64,000 nucleotides of DNA from Riptortus pedestris (lineage: Eukaryota; Arthropoda; Insecta; Hemiptera; Alydidae), in the NCBI GenBank assembly GCA_019009955.1, contig CM032233.1, positions 84,124,501 to 84,188,500 on the forward strand, written 5' to 3'. Positions within the stretch are counted from its first letter, which is position 1; every line of letters begins with the position of its first letter. Under the pieces are notes generated by a model. It was not told the origin of the DNA, ran no database searches, and saw only the letters and a program-made list of their open reading frames with translations. This document shows, piece after piece, positions 23,668-35,161 of this stretch. The position numbers and the translations under genes were made by a program.

Positions 23668-24941
23668 TTATTTATTAAAGTTTATTAAAAGTTATAAATT
23701 TTAACAGATTTATATTGCTGATAAACTCATTCATTTCCCTTATCAAACAAATTTTAAATAAAAGCAGTGGGAAGTGTTGGGGGTAGTGGTGCATGGGAAT
23801 TAGAAGGTTCGAGCTAGAAATAATTTTTTTTATCAAATATAATAATTTTTGTACACAAATAGTCAATGTTTAATGATTATATGTAATTAGACAATTTTTA
23901 ACGTTTAAAAATTGATTAGAATTATTGACCTTCTTTAGTTTACATTAATTATAATTTAAATAATTTATATTTAATGGAAATAAATAATTAGGGGTTTGTT
24001 CATGAGTTCAAATTAAATATCAGTTTCTTTGGATGTATTGTATGTATCCTTGTGTGCATTATTCAAATAAAGTAAAGATTTATTACTATAATTTTATTTA
24101 TTATATGATTAAATTATGTAGGGTTTCTATTTTATAATTTTAATCTAAAAATTGTATAACAAGGCTTATGTTATCCCATTCAATTGATGATTAGCATAAA
24201 TGGTACGTAACTGTTTAAAAATGGTATGCGTACAATATAAATTTATAAATAATTTTTTCCTTATAATTTTAGAACTAATTTTATCAGATTTAATAAAAAC
24301 ATTTCCATTTATTGTATGTTTATTAGCGCGTCTAAACGTTTCAGAGCACTGACTCCACTATTATTGCCGTATTAACAAACTCAAAGAACCACATCCAAAA
24401 AATAATAATAATAGGCATATGAAAACGAGATGAAACCCCAATACTCGTATAATTGTCAGAACTATGTAAAAGACCTATCAAGTAGTCATAACATCATATC
24501 AAAACAGATATAATTTGAGTGTTTAAATGGTTTTGAGATTCTTCCAATTGAGTCAAAACTAAGCTGATTCCCCAAATGGTAGAAAGTTACAAAAGTGGAC
24601 GTATTTCTCCATTTGTAATACCCCTTTTTAAACAAGACAAAATTTAAGCTGACCAGTTTAGTGATTGAGTGAAAGTTTTTGCTTGGGTTTTATTTTTGTT
24701 TTTTAGATTTTTTCTTTTTATTTGGATCAAATATTGTTTATATGTATCCTTATTTTTATTGTTTGCATGATCATATATTATATGTACCCTTATTTTTGTT
24801 GAGCTATAGAAGGCTTCCAAGAGAAGTTGAAACGTGCTGGAATAAACACACTTCTTACCATAGGTGCATGTGGTTTTCCCCGAACAATCCTTCCAAATAT
24901 TAGTGTTACTAAATTGAACAAAATTTACTACTCATTAAAAG
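23668..24941. other. AT-rich DNA, nothing recognised
   Basis: No gene seen. One short trinucleotide run (ATAATAATAATA near 24402). ORFs are compositional. Confidence 0.3.
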
Positions 24942-25296
24942 AAAGTCCGTTACGCATGGGCTGTTGTAACTAGCAATTTGCCAAGTGCTGGTATAGCACG
25001 CTTGTGATCTCATTTCTAAAATCTGGTAATTGATAACTTCACCACTTAACGAATTTCCATGTATCTCACCTAATAGAGGTCAGTTGAATACTATATTTGG
25101 TATTTAGGCTCGGAGGAAGTCTTTCCATGATATATTACTTTATGGTTACCGTGCAATGACTTAAACAGGTTTTTGAAACTTTAGCTATATTTAAAGCATC
25201 GAATGAATTTTTTTTTTTTTTTTAACTCCCCGTACTATAAAATATATATATTTTTAGAAAAATATAATTACCTGTACGAGCTATTACATACTTATT
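24942..25296 (-). mobile_element. HINE-like element, subfamily C, 3' part plus spacer
   Basis: A decayed 3' end (AGTCCGTTACGCATGGGCTG), a C-type body with TTTCCATGATATATTAC, then AATATAATTACCTGTACG leading into the 5' end of the next copy. Homologous in order and orientation to 17056-17490. Confidence 0.7.
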
Positions 25297-25883
25297 AGCA
25301 GATTTCCCTTAGGGGAAATCAGCTATTGAGGTTGTACTCGTGACGCGATTTTCGAAAAAAATTACTGCAATGTCCATCGATCCTGCCCCGGAGATGACGA
25401 AAATGAGGTCCGTTCAAAATTATATATATATACATGTAATGGGGTGTCAACAGAATGTATTTGCATATATCTCACAAATTAAAAGTTCAATGGAAACCAT
25501 ATTTGGTATTTAACATTGGAATGAAGTGGTTCATGACATAACAGGTTATTGTTAATATGACATGAGTAGTTAACCCTCACTCGTTAACTGATGGCGGAAA
25601 ACTAAAATATGTAAATACCTTGGTTAATGTTCAATATGGAGAAAACATGTACACATTTATAGAACAATTTCAATTTGCAAAAAGGTTCATTCTATACAAT
25701 CTTTCGATCCGACGCATAATAACGGAGACATTAAGAATTTTCGTATTCCCCCCCTCTAAACTCCCCCTCCCGCTAGTCGGATTTCAAACATTAACGAACT
25801 TTACCTTTAGTTTTACATAAAACGTTTAAATAACGAGCTTGGTAACGATAAAAAAAAACTTGCGACCGCTAGAGCGTTAACAG

Positions 25884-25934
<51 letters not shown>
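25297..25934. mobile_element. HINE-like chimera: plus head joined to minus body
   Basis: A plus-strand 5' end and head (25297-25420) runs to a short (TA)n. The sequence then continues with a minus-strand 3' body and body (25440-25880, CGCTAGAGCGTTAACAGAC) and ends in (CA)n(TA)n to 25934. Orientation flips at the microsatellite. Confidence 0.75.
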
Positions 25935-25938
<4 letters not shown>

Positions 25939-26199
25939 TTTGAATGGATAACAGCTGAAATCGGGGCCAATTCGAAAATTCAAAAGATCTCATTAATTAT
26001 TCTTCGGAACGAAATTTTGTATACATGCGATTTTGGTGCAAATTAAAGTTCCTGTAAATATTGTTATTTACACTTTTAGCAGATTTCCCTTAAGGGAAAT
26101 GAGCTATTGAGGTCGTACTCATGACGCGATTTCCGAAAAATTTCTTCAAATGTCCATCGATCCTACCCAGAAGATGACGAAAATGAGGTCCGTTCAAAA

Positions 26200-26269
<70 letters not shown>

Positions 26270-26500
26270 CTGTTAACGCTCTAGCGGTCTCAATTTTTGT
26301 TTGATCGTTACCAAACTCGATATTTAAAAGTTTTATGCAAAAAGACAGATCAAGTTCGTTAATGGCTGAAATCGGAATTTTTGTCTATTTCGACTATTAA
26401 CCACGAAAATAAAATTTCTTAATTTTCAGCCCCCAGTAATCCGTTCTCTCCTTTCAGTAATTGCACGTTAACCATAAGCCAATATACGAGTATGTATATA
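25935..26500 (+). mobile_element. HINE-like body fragment and a second, 3'-truncated copy
   Basis: 25935-26060 is a plus-strand body piece after the preceding (TA)n. At 26078 a new copy starts (AGCAGATTTCCCTTAAGGG), with head, (CT)n then (TA)n at about 26204-26264, body, and a shortened 3' body that fades by about 26500 without the 3' hairpin. Confidence 0.7.
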
Positions 26501-26799
26501 TATGTATAAACATACATAGAATTTTGAACGGACTAATAAAGGTGTTTTTTTTTTTTACATTACATTAGGGCTAAGGGCCAAATTCTGTCTCATCCTTTCG
26601 AGATTGAAGTGCAATTGTACGAAAGCTGTAAGATTGATTAGGAAAGACTAGCGAGAGCTGGTCGCGAGTATGGAGGGCAGTGCACCTTGCCAGTGCAAGT
26701 AGAAACCGGTCTGCATACACCTCCTCTACAAGCCTCCAACATCCACCTCCCAGCCCCAAGTCCCGCTCCCATTAAACCTTCCAATCGATAAATAAAAAA
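26501..26799. other. GC-richer segment, unassigned
   Basis: 26545-26770 is unlike its AT-rich neighbours. It holds a minus-strand ORF (26571-26759) with no recognisable domain. It ends with CCTTCCAATCGATAAATAAA, which also precedes the copy at 29096. Confidence 0.35.
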
Positions 26800-27480
26800 G
26801 TCCCCCCGCGCAGGGGCTGCGTAAACTGAACAGATTTCCCATGTGAAGTTTTACAATAGAGAAATCTCCATATTGGTAACACAACACCACCATGATTAAA
26901 TACAAACGGTAATGAGAAATCTTTCAGTTAATTAAAATAAATTCCCAACTGAAACGACTTCTGAATTGTAAGAATAATTTATATTTTAATATCTCAAATT
27001 TTAGTAGTCCAAGAACTAAAGAAGGGGGGGGGGCATGAAGAAGAAGAATGATGAAGAGAACTTATTTGCATAAATCTCACAAAGTAAGGAAGGTAAGGTA
27101 AGGTTAGAAACGACAGGTAAGGTTAGAAGAAGCTTCCACCTGAGCCGAGCAGTTACGAAAATGGCCGACATAATCCGGACTATACCCGACTACAGACTTC
27201 ACAAAAATGCAAATATCTCGGTTAATATTCAATGTAGAGAATAAATGTATATAACAATATTTATAGTAAATTTAATTTGCAATATGATTGGTTCTATATA
27301 AATTTTCGATCCGACGTATAATAACGGAGATATATTGAACTATCGGAATTCCCCGCCTCTAACCTTCCCCCCTCCTCCTCCCACTTGCTCAATTTCAGCC
27401 ATTAATGAACTGACCTTTAAATTTTGTATTTCATTTTCGTCATCTCCTAGATACGGTTGATGGGCATATGAGGACATTAT
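26800..27480 (-). mobile_element. HINE-like element, nearly complete
   Basis: Decayed 3' end (GTCCCCCCGCGCAGGGGCTG), subterminal CAGATTTCCCATG, 3' body with GGTAAGGTAAGGTTAG shared only with the 52.9-kb copy, and C-run body. It then jumps, without (TA)n and CTAGCGGTC, to a decayed head (CATCTCCTAGATACGG) ending near 27480. Confidence 0.75.
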
Positions 27481-28058
27481 TCGAAAATCGCGTCATTATA
27501 TCTGAATATAAAATATTAATTTTATTGAAAACTATTTACTATAGCTAGCGGAGTAATTTAAAATTAATCAGAATAATGTCTACCTCAATCACTTAGAATT
27601 TAGTAATCCAAGAACAATAGAAGGGGGGGGGTCAACAGAACGTATTTGCATATATCTCGTAAAATAAAGTTCTGTTGTAAACAATATTTGTTATTTAAAA
27701 TTGTAATGAAGTCGTTTATGATATAACAGCTTATTATTAATATGGCACTAGTAGGAGTCGGGCTTTACTGAAAGCGTAAAACTATAAAATCCAAATATCT
27801 CGGTTAATACTCATTATACGGAATATATGTATAGAACCATATTTATAGTCAATTTAATTTGCAATAAGAGTGTTTCTATACAATGCTTCGATCCGCCGTA
27901 TAGTGACAGAGATTTTCGAAATTTCTCCCATTTAAACGCCCCCTCCTGTTGGTCCGATTTCAGCCGTTAAAGAACTTGGTCTTTCGTTTTAGATAAAACG
28001 ACTAAATATCGGGTTTGGTAACGATTAAACAATAATTGCGACCGCTAGAGTGGTAACA

Positions 28059-28126
<68 letters not shown>

Positions 28127-28263
28127 CACACACACATACACTTTTGAACGGACCTCGTTTTCGTAATCTCCTAGGTAGGATCGATGGACATTTGAAGAAA
28201 AATTTTGAAAATCTCGTGATGAGTTCGACCTCAATAGTTGATTTCCCTTAAGAGAAATCCGCT
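27481..28263 (-). mobile_element. HINE-like element, 3' end missing
   Basis: Starts inside the long 3' body (TTGAAAACTATTTACTATAG), with a G-run at 27623-27631, body, CGACCGCTAGAGTGGTAAC, (CA)n then (TA)n(CA)n at about 28060-28138, head and the 5' near-palindrome ending at about 28262. The use of (CA)n instead of (TA)n is notable. Confidence 0.8.
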
Positions 28264-28934
28264 AAAATCCCGTCAAGACATGCATAGATCATTTTTTGGT
28301 TGGTCAGTATTAGTATTTTCATCAATCCTCTATTCTTTTTCGGTTTTTTTTTTAATCTATTTTCCCCTTTTATTTATTTTTGTTGAATCTTCTATATTAT
28401 TAGTTTCTATATTTCTTTTTTTATTTTATTAAGTTGAGAAATGGTTTCTTTCGATAGTAATTTACCCTTTGTTATCTAAGTTTTTATTGTATCTTGTAAA
28501 ACTGGTTTTCAAGAAACATGGCTTTGATTTAATTTATTATTTCATTTTAATATTTGGAGTTGTTCTCTAAACATCTGAATGAAGTCTATTAAACATTAAA
28601 TTATGTTTTATTTAAGATGATAGTTCGAATAAAAATTATAGTTGATGTAGTTTTTTGTATCTATTTATATTCTAATTTATTGTTATACGTTATAATTTCC
28701 TTGTCCAGGAATTTATTATTGATTTCTATCTGTTATTTAAATTTTTTTGTTTTTTATTTAATATTGAATTTATGTATCCATTTATCTCATTTACTCAAAT
28801 CAATTTATCATCCAAGTATTTTAATCAAACAATATTTGTATATTGTTTGTTTCTATCACTTTAGACATAAAATTATCTCTAAACACTAATGTGAACTGAT
28901 AATGAATTAACCATTTGTTTTACTCTTATATTTT
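28264..28934. other. Very T-rich DNA, nothing recognised
   Basis: ORFs at 28238-28432 and 28617-28889 are runs of hydrophobic residues imposed by T-rich composition. They have no start context or family signature. Confidence 0.3.
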
Positions 28935-28935
28935 A

Positions 28936-29025
28936 GCAGATTTCCCTTAGGGGAAATTAGCTATTGAGGTTGTACTCATGACGCGATTTTCGAAAAATTT
29001 CCTCAAATGTCCATTGATCCTTCCT
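28936..29025 (+). mobile_element. HINE-like element, 5' end only
   Basis: AGCAGATTTCCCTTAGGGG and about 80 bp of head, then an abrupt change at about CCATTGATCCTTCC. Confidence 0.75.
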
Positions 29026-29095
29026 AAAACTTTTTTCTTATGGAGTTGTCCATGAAATACATATGTACATATACCTTCCAATCGATAAATAAAAA

Positions 29096-29571
29096 AGTCC
29101 GTCACGCAGGGGCTGTGTAAACTAAGCAGATTTCCCACGTGACGTTATACAATAGAGAAATCTGCCTAATAACAACAGTAGTTGTAATGAATCTCTAAAC
29201 CTATTCACGAGGGACGATTAGTGACGAAAACGGCCGCCCTAGCTCTCGGCGGAATGTCCCGAATATAGCCGATTCCTGCCGACCACATACACAATACAAA
29301 TGCAAATATCTCGGTTAATATTGAAGATAGAGAATAAATGTATAGAACAATATTTATAGTAAATTTAATTTGAAATAAGATTGGTTCTATGCAATTGTTT
29401 GATCCGACGTATGGTAACGGAGATATTTCGAATTTTCCAAAAACCTCCCCTTTAAACCCCCCCTCCCACTGGTCTGATTTCAGCCGTTAACGAACTTGAT
29501 CTTTCTTTTTACATAAAACGACTAAATATCGAGTTTGGTAACGATTAAATAATAATTACGGGAAATCTGCT
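29096..29571 (-). mobile_element. HINE-like element with internal deletion, both ends kept
   Basis: 3' end AGTCCGTCACGCAGGGGCTG, medium-type 3' body with GCTCTCGGCGGAATGTCC, C-run body and TCGAGTTTGGTAACGATTAA, then directly GGGAAATCTGCT. The (TA)n, head and inner half of the 5' palindrome are deleted, but the outermost 5' motif remains. Confidence 0.75.
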
Positions 29572-29577
29572 AAAATC

Positions 29578-29790
29578 CAGCTCGTTAATGGCTAAAATCG
29601 GAACGGGTGGAGGGGGAGGGGGAGGTTTAGAGGGAGTAAGTACGGAAATTTTAAATAAGACCGTTATTATAAATTGGAACGAAAATTTTTATAGAACCAA
29701 CCGTATTGCAAATTGAATTAACTATAACTATGGTTATATACATATTTTCTGTATATTGCGTATTTTTTGAGATTTAAGGTTGAAAACAAG
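29578..29790 (+). mobile_element. HINE-like element, body fragment
   Basis: CTCGTTAATGGCTAAAATCG, G-rich tract at 29611-29630 and GAACCAACCGTATTGCAAAT. No termini. Confidence 0.65.
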
Positions 29791-29894
29791 GATGTACTAA
29801 TAACTCGCTTAATATTTGAGCTATGAGAAAACGTATAGAACAACAATGGTTGAGTTTTGGTGAAGGAGAAATGGCCGAAGGAGAATAGATGAAA

Positions 29895-30329
29895 AGTCCG
29901 TCACGCAGGGGCTGCGTAAACTAAGCAGATTTCCCACGTGAAGTTTTAAAATAGAGAAATTTAATGAGAGCCGAACAGTTACGAAAACGGCCGAACTAGC
30001 GTTTGGCGGGAAACTCACTCTAGACCGTTATCCGCCCACATTTAATAAAAATGCAAATATCTCGGTTAATATTGAAGATCGAGAATAAATGTATATAACA
30101 ATATTTATAGTAAATTTAATTTTCAAAAAGATTGATTCAATACAAGTTTTCGATCCGACGTATAGTGACGGAGATATTTCGAATTTTCAAAAATCCCCCC
30201 CTCTAAACCCCCTCTTAGCACTGGTCCGATTTCAGCCAATAACGAACTTGATCTGTCTTTACATAAAACGTTTAAATATCGAGTTTTGTAACGATGAAAC
30301 AAAAATTGCGACCGCTAGAGCGTTAAAAG

Positions 30330-30369
<40 letters not shown>

Positions 30370-30488
30370 GAACGGGCCTCATTTTCGTCATCTCCTAGGT
30401 AGAATCGATGAACAAAATGAAGAAAATTTTCGAAAATCGCGTCATGAGTACGACCTCATTAGCTAATTTCCCTTAAGAGAAATCTGCT
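29895..30488 (-). mobile_element. HINE-like element, complete
   Basis: 3' end AGTCCGTCACGCAGGGGCTG, medium 3' body with CGAACTAGCGTTTGGCGG, (TA)n at about 30333-30363, head, and 5' end terminating AAATCTGCT at 30488. It is followed by an A-run and preceded by AAAA, that is T-rich DNA on the element's own strand at both ends. Length 594 bp. Confidence 0.85.
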
Positions 30489-30865
30489 AAAAACACGCGA
30501 AATATCTCCTCTGATTTATTTTCCTCTACATGTCTATTATAATGCCACTTCAGAATTAATACAGTTTATAAAAAGATTTGACCTTGCCACCATGGAGGTC
30601 ACGATTGCAGTCTTCTTCTTTCGTAAATTATCTATTACTACGCGGTAATAGGGCCTGCGTTTTATGGCAGAAGAGAGATTGAACATCCATGAAGCAATGA
30701 CAATGCATTGCCAATGAACGGAAATAAAATCTGAAAGTTATTAACGCTGTGACACGAGTCGTATGAGTTATTAACCTTCCACCGTTAAGGGATCGAGAGC
30801 TACATCTCTTTCATGAGTCAAGAGAAATTCCAATAGTTCAAGGACTGGTTTTTACTTTTAAGCCC
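30489..30865. other. Unannotated spacer
   Basis: No gene or repeat seen. Confidence 0.3.
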
Positions 30866-30984
30866 TTTTAAATTAATAAAGATATGTAAAATTTTCTAGC
30901 TCCAGTCATATAAATATTCTTTAACAGTATTTCATACGTTAGAGCTATATTTTCATTTTGTTTGGCCTTGGATCAGTGGACGTA

Positions 30985-32666
30985 CCAGTGCTGTGAAAAA
31001 GTCTTTGAAACAAAGTAATTTTTTAAATCATCTAAGTTGTAAGAAAATGGAAAAGAAATAAAAATTTAGTGAAACAAATATTTTATTTAATTATAAATAT
31101 AACCACCCTATATAATTATGCAGCGTAAAAAAAAATATTTAATAACCATATAGACACAAACAAAAAAATAGTATCTAGTATGTCATCCTTTATTATCTTT
31201 TGAAGCTCACAGCTATCTATCTTTAACACTTGAAAGTAAAGAGGCTTATTGTAATCAGGGATCGGAAAATGCTCTTTCCCACTTCTTCTTTTTAGGATTC
31301 TCCACAGCTCTTCTAAAGTAATTTGGTTGCCTTTCAATTCTTGTTTCTATCAAGTAATTCCTCACATATGCTCTTTAAGATTAAGATCAGGACTCTCTGA
31401 GGTGGCCATTCCTATACATTTTAACTGTCCCTGGTTCTTATTTTCTTCCCAAATAATCTTTGATTGTTCTGGCTGTATTATGCTTTGGGATCTTTGTCAT
31501 GCTGGCAAAACATATCCCCGGCCCTATAAGCCTCAGACCAGATGGTATTGCGTTAGATATGTTTAGAATACTGAGTAATTTTTTGCATTCATTTTCCCTT
31601 CTATTCTCACAAGATCTCCTACTCCATAGCCGGAGAAGCAACCCCAAACCATTATAGAACCTCCTCCATGCTTCATAGTTGGATTTAAGCATTCTTCCAA
31701 ATACTCCTCTCCTGCCCGCCACCTCACATACGGTCTTCTCCTAGAGCCAATCATTTCGAATTTTGATTCGTCGGTCCATAAAACTTTTTTCCAGTCCTCT
31801 TCGGCCCAATTTTCATGTTCTTTCACAAATTTCAAACGCTTTCCTTTATTTCCACGACGGAAATATGGTTTTTTCTTAGCCACACATCCCCTAAGTCCAA
31901 AACTTATGGTTCCTTCTAACCAAAGAAGAAGATACTTGTGTACCTGTGGCTTCAGCTATTTCTTGAGCAAGTTGTGTGCTATTCTTTTGCGGTTGCGCAA
32001 AGATAGCAACTTCAAATGTTTTTCTGCAGCACGGTTTAACTTTCGTGGCCTACCAGAACGTTTTAAGTCCACAATACATTTGCTGTTTTTAATTTTTTTA
32101 ATAATATAGTGTATTCCTGAAATAAAATTTTTAACTTGCCTTTGAATTTCACGAATAGTAAGGCCCTGCTGATACAAAATAATCACTTTCTGTCTATCAA
32201 GAAGATTAATTTTCGCCATTTCCTTAAAAATCAGTTAGTTTAAAGTACAGAAAAAAATAAGTTTATAAAGGAAAATTATTTTACACTATAAATTTTATTT
32301 ACTGTTTGAAAAAACGCAGTATTCTATGATATAAAAACGTTTTTTTTTGTTTTCACAAATATGTTGTACCTTCCAACTGAACGTTTATACTGATTTCAAG
32401 AGAAATAGATGATAATAATGTAAACATTAAGATGACGTCAATAGAAAGGATTATAAAACGAATTTAGAACCTAATAGTGACAATATTGACAAGCAGTTAT
32501 AAATCCTTTTATCCACCACTGTACACATTTTCACATTAGAAAGTTAAATGCCCAATATATTTAGGACTCTCAGCAAAATAATAAGAAAAAAATTAAGTGA
32601 TAAAATGAAATTATTTAAATTATTCTCACAAGAACAGTTTTGTTCAAAGACGTTTTCACAGCACTG
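30985..32666 (-). mobile_element. Tc1/mariner-like transposon, degenerate
   Basis: Terminal repeats CAGTGCTGTGAAAAAGTCT (left, from 30986) and CAGTGCTGTGAAAACGTCT (right, reverse complement, ending 32666) start with the CAGT typical of Tc1. They are flanked by TA at 30983-30984 and 32667-32668. The left end has one extra C. Length about 1.68 kb matches the family. It encodes a broken transposase on the minus strand. Confidence 0.85.
31116..32219 (-). pseudogene. Tc1-like transposase, inactivated
   Basis: Would be a DDE-type cut-and-paste transposase acting on the flanking terminal repeats. Reading from 32219 down: an N-terminal helix-turn-helix region (MAKINLLDRQKVIILYQQG, REIQRQV) and the GRPRKL basic motif; then, in another frame (31883-31563), WKKVLWTDESKF with the first catalytic Asp and GGGSIMVWGCFS; then QHDKDPK with the second Asp, after which the frame shifts to KHNTARTIKDYLG; then SPDLNLKEH with the catalytic Glu. 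Several frameshifts and stops (for example at about 31563 and in the 31.4-kb region) make it non-functional, although all three acidic residues can still be traced. Confidence 0.85.
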
Positions 32667-32940
32667 TATATTTCTGTCATGAAGGTAAAAATTTTATCAA
32701 GTGTCTCCAAAACTGCTCGTATTGGATCGAATAGAATCGCAAAATATTACCTAGTATTAAAATTCATTCTATTCTTCAACACCATTGTCATCCGCAATAA
32801 AATTGTTAACTTGATGATAGAAATATACGTCAGTGATCCAAGGTCAAGCAGAATGAAAATATATTTCTAAAGTATAAAACTGTTAAAAGCATATTTTTTA
32901 TGTCTAGAGCTAGAAAATTTTAAATATCTTTATCAATTGT

Positions 32941-34059
32941 AAAATAAAATAATAAAAAATTAACGGGTAAAGCTTAATAAACCCGTTTAAATGTATTATT
33001 AAAATATCTGCGTTATTATTTATAATCGCTATGTACTTATGTATTCAATTATTAATATATTTCTTGTATAATATTAAATATTTCCTTATACCAATTACTT
33101 TTTTGACAAAAACTACTGGAATTTTCTTTAAATATATGAAACACGCTAAAAATTAAATGCCAATAATTTAAAAAAAAAACACTTTTTATTTATTTGTCAA
33201 TATTAAATAAACGCCATAGAAGCAAAAAAATGAAAAAAAAATCCAGAAAAATAATAGTCGCTCCCGGCGAGATTCGATCTCAAGATTTCCGGTTACAAAA
33301 GGAAAACTCTATCAACGTGTTGGGAACTACTCAAGACGTTCTGACAAACTTTAACATTTTTTTTTAGACGAACGCGTGAGAAGTGCGTTCTCTCGCTTTA
33401 ACAGAATTGGTTTTACATTAGGTACTAAACACTAAAAAAGTTTCGTTCAAATCGGTGAGGGAAAGGCCGTGCCTGGATAGAATTGCTGTTCTCTGGAAAC
33501 TAATTGATATAATAGTGGGTTCCCGTCGAAATCTAAATACTGGATAATGGAAGCACTAAAGAATCCATTTACTGCCTTCAAATTGGCCATATTAATAGTA
33601 TCGAGCAAGAAGCGTGGAATTTCTATTAAACTAATATTGTTGAATTTATTATCGTTCATTGTATCAAATAAATCTAGTTTCCATGTAAAATAAAACGATT
33701 TAAATTATCTTAGCATCCGAAGAAAACATAATTAAATTATGTCCAGGCATTTTGTTGTAATACAATACGATAGAAGAATCTTTGAGGTGTAAAGTATCAA
33801 AGTATCAAATCGCCTGTATTTACAATACTCATTCTCTTAACTCATATGCAAAACATTTTTCACTTCTACTTAGGCATTTTTATAGATCAGGAATAAAGCC
33901 TTTGGTGCCCATAAGTCGGAAGCCAAAACTTGGAAATGTATAAAATCGAATACACTTTAGGAGCAAAATCGTTCTCCTAAACACAATATATTCTTTACAT
34001 TTTCTCCCTAAAACGAATACTAACGTAGTTATTTAAGAAAATGGGTTTTCTAATCGAAG
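32941..34059. other. AT-rich DNA with one tRNA-like motif
   Basis: No gene seen. 33261-33335 contains, on the minus strand, GAGATCGAATCTCGCCGGG, resembling a tRNA T-arm (B-box), with a TAGTTCCCAACACGTTGATAG stretch upstream. A full cloverleaf does not form convincingly. It could be a tRNA-related SINE head or a tRNA pseudogene. Confidence 0.3.
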
Positions 34060-34220
34060 TAAGCCACCCGTCCTCTTGGAAAATTCAGATTCTCATGTAG
34101 CCTATGTTTTACCTTGGGATAATTATCTCACAAATACAAAGATTCAATGAAATCTTAACCGGTTTTGAGTGATTGAGTAAGAAACGGGTGAACAGACAGA
34201 TAACATTTTCAATGTTGATG
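34060..34220 (+). mobile_element. LINE 3'-tail-like sequence
   Basis: CCACCCGTCCTCTTGG, TTCAATGAAATCTTAACCGG, TTTTGAGTGATTGAG and GGGTGAACAGACAGATAAC follow the order common in arthropod LINE 3' untranslated tails (a 'caaatttcat..aatcggtt..gtagtt..gtgaacagacagata' type layout). There is no coding sequence. Assignment is by layout only. Confidence 0.4.
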
Positions 34221-34552
34221 CCATTGTTCTTAGAATGGTCTGGAATTTAAAAAAAATATATAAAAAAAATTGATCTCCTGCAAATTTAAATAAATAATCA
34301 GACAAACCTTAGAGTTTTATTTATATATAGATTTTTTACGATATAGTACTGTTGTGGTCGATGGTTTGCGGGAGGGATCCACCCTGCTCTGCTTTGCATC
34401 CATTCTAACGTGGGGAAAAGCCATTAGTCATCTCCAGATTTAAAAGAAAATTCTTTCCAAGCCAATATCTTCTCTCACTCTCCTGAGATCTTTCTGTGCA
34501 ATTAGACGTCTGTGAAGACTCACTTAATGGAATTGGACTTAAATAGGAATAA

Positions 34553-34919
34553 AGTCCGTCACGCAGGGGCTGCGTAAACTAAGCAAATTTCCTACGTGAA
34601 GTTATACAATAGCGATATCTTCATACGAAAATTTTCGAAAATCCCCCCCTTCTAAACCCCCCTCCCACTAGCCTGATTTCAGCCATTAACGAACTTGATC
34701 TGTCTTTTTGCATAAAACGTTTAAATATCGAGTTTGGTAACGATCAAACAAAAATTGCGACCGCTAGAGCGTTAACAGACAATTGTATATATATATAATT
34801 TTGAACGGACCTCATTTTCGTCATCTCCGTTAGTCATCGATGGACATTTGAAGAAAGTTTTCGAACATCGCATCATGATTACGACCTCAATAGCTGATTT
34901 CCCTTGAGGGAAATCTGCT
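34553..34919 (-). mobile_element. HINE-like element, complete ends, internal deletion
   Basis: 3' end AAGTCCGTCACGCAGGGGC, subterminal GCAAATTTCC, then a jump past most of the 3' body to the C-run body, (TA)n at 34785-34796, head and the 5' near-palindrome ending AAATCTGCT. At 367 bp it is the shortest two-ended copy in the window. Confidence 0.8.
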
Positions 34920-35161
34920 AATAGGAAAATTACGCTATTATCCACTACTTTACAACATATAACATTTCACTTCAGATAAAATATATCTGGAAAAAATATA
35001 TACGTAAGTTAATGTCTCTGGATTCTAAAGAAGAATTCTAAACTTTTGTTGGCCCAGTTTAGTTGAAAAGTGTAAACGGTTCTAAAATAAATAAATGACC
35101 GCTGCCCTGAATCGGAAGTTAATTTGGAAAAACCATTGCTATATGTAGATGGGTTGGTTTT

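Larger units (their letters stand above)
30866..32940. mobile_element. Long-TIR foldback element, interrupted by a Tc1-like element
   Basis: 30866-30984 (AGATATGTAAAATTTTCTAG ... CCTTGGATCAGTGGACG) matches the reverse complement of 32822-32940. After the Tc1-like insertion is removed, the left arm continues at 32667 with TATTTCTGTCATGAAG, again matching the opposite arm. Without the insert the element is about 390 bp with arms of at least 150 bp and roughly 80-85% similarity by eye. No coding capacity; class unassigned. Confidence 0.7.

Noticed and set aside
27088..27130. TTAGG-type telomeric repeat (GGTAAGGTAAGGTTAG)
   Set aside because: Only two or three imperfect units. The same stretch at 53140-53180 is part of a HINE 3' body.
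28238..28889. Hydrophobic ORFs suggesting small membrane proteins
   Set aside because: T-rich composition produces Phe/Leu/Ile runs. Similar ORFs appear in every T-rich spacer.
33261..33335. tRNA gene on the minus strand
   Set aside because: A T-arm-like motif is present but acceptor and D-arm pairing is not convincing. More likely a SINE head or pseudogene.
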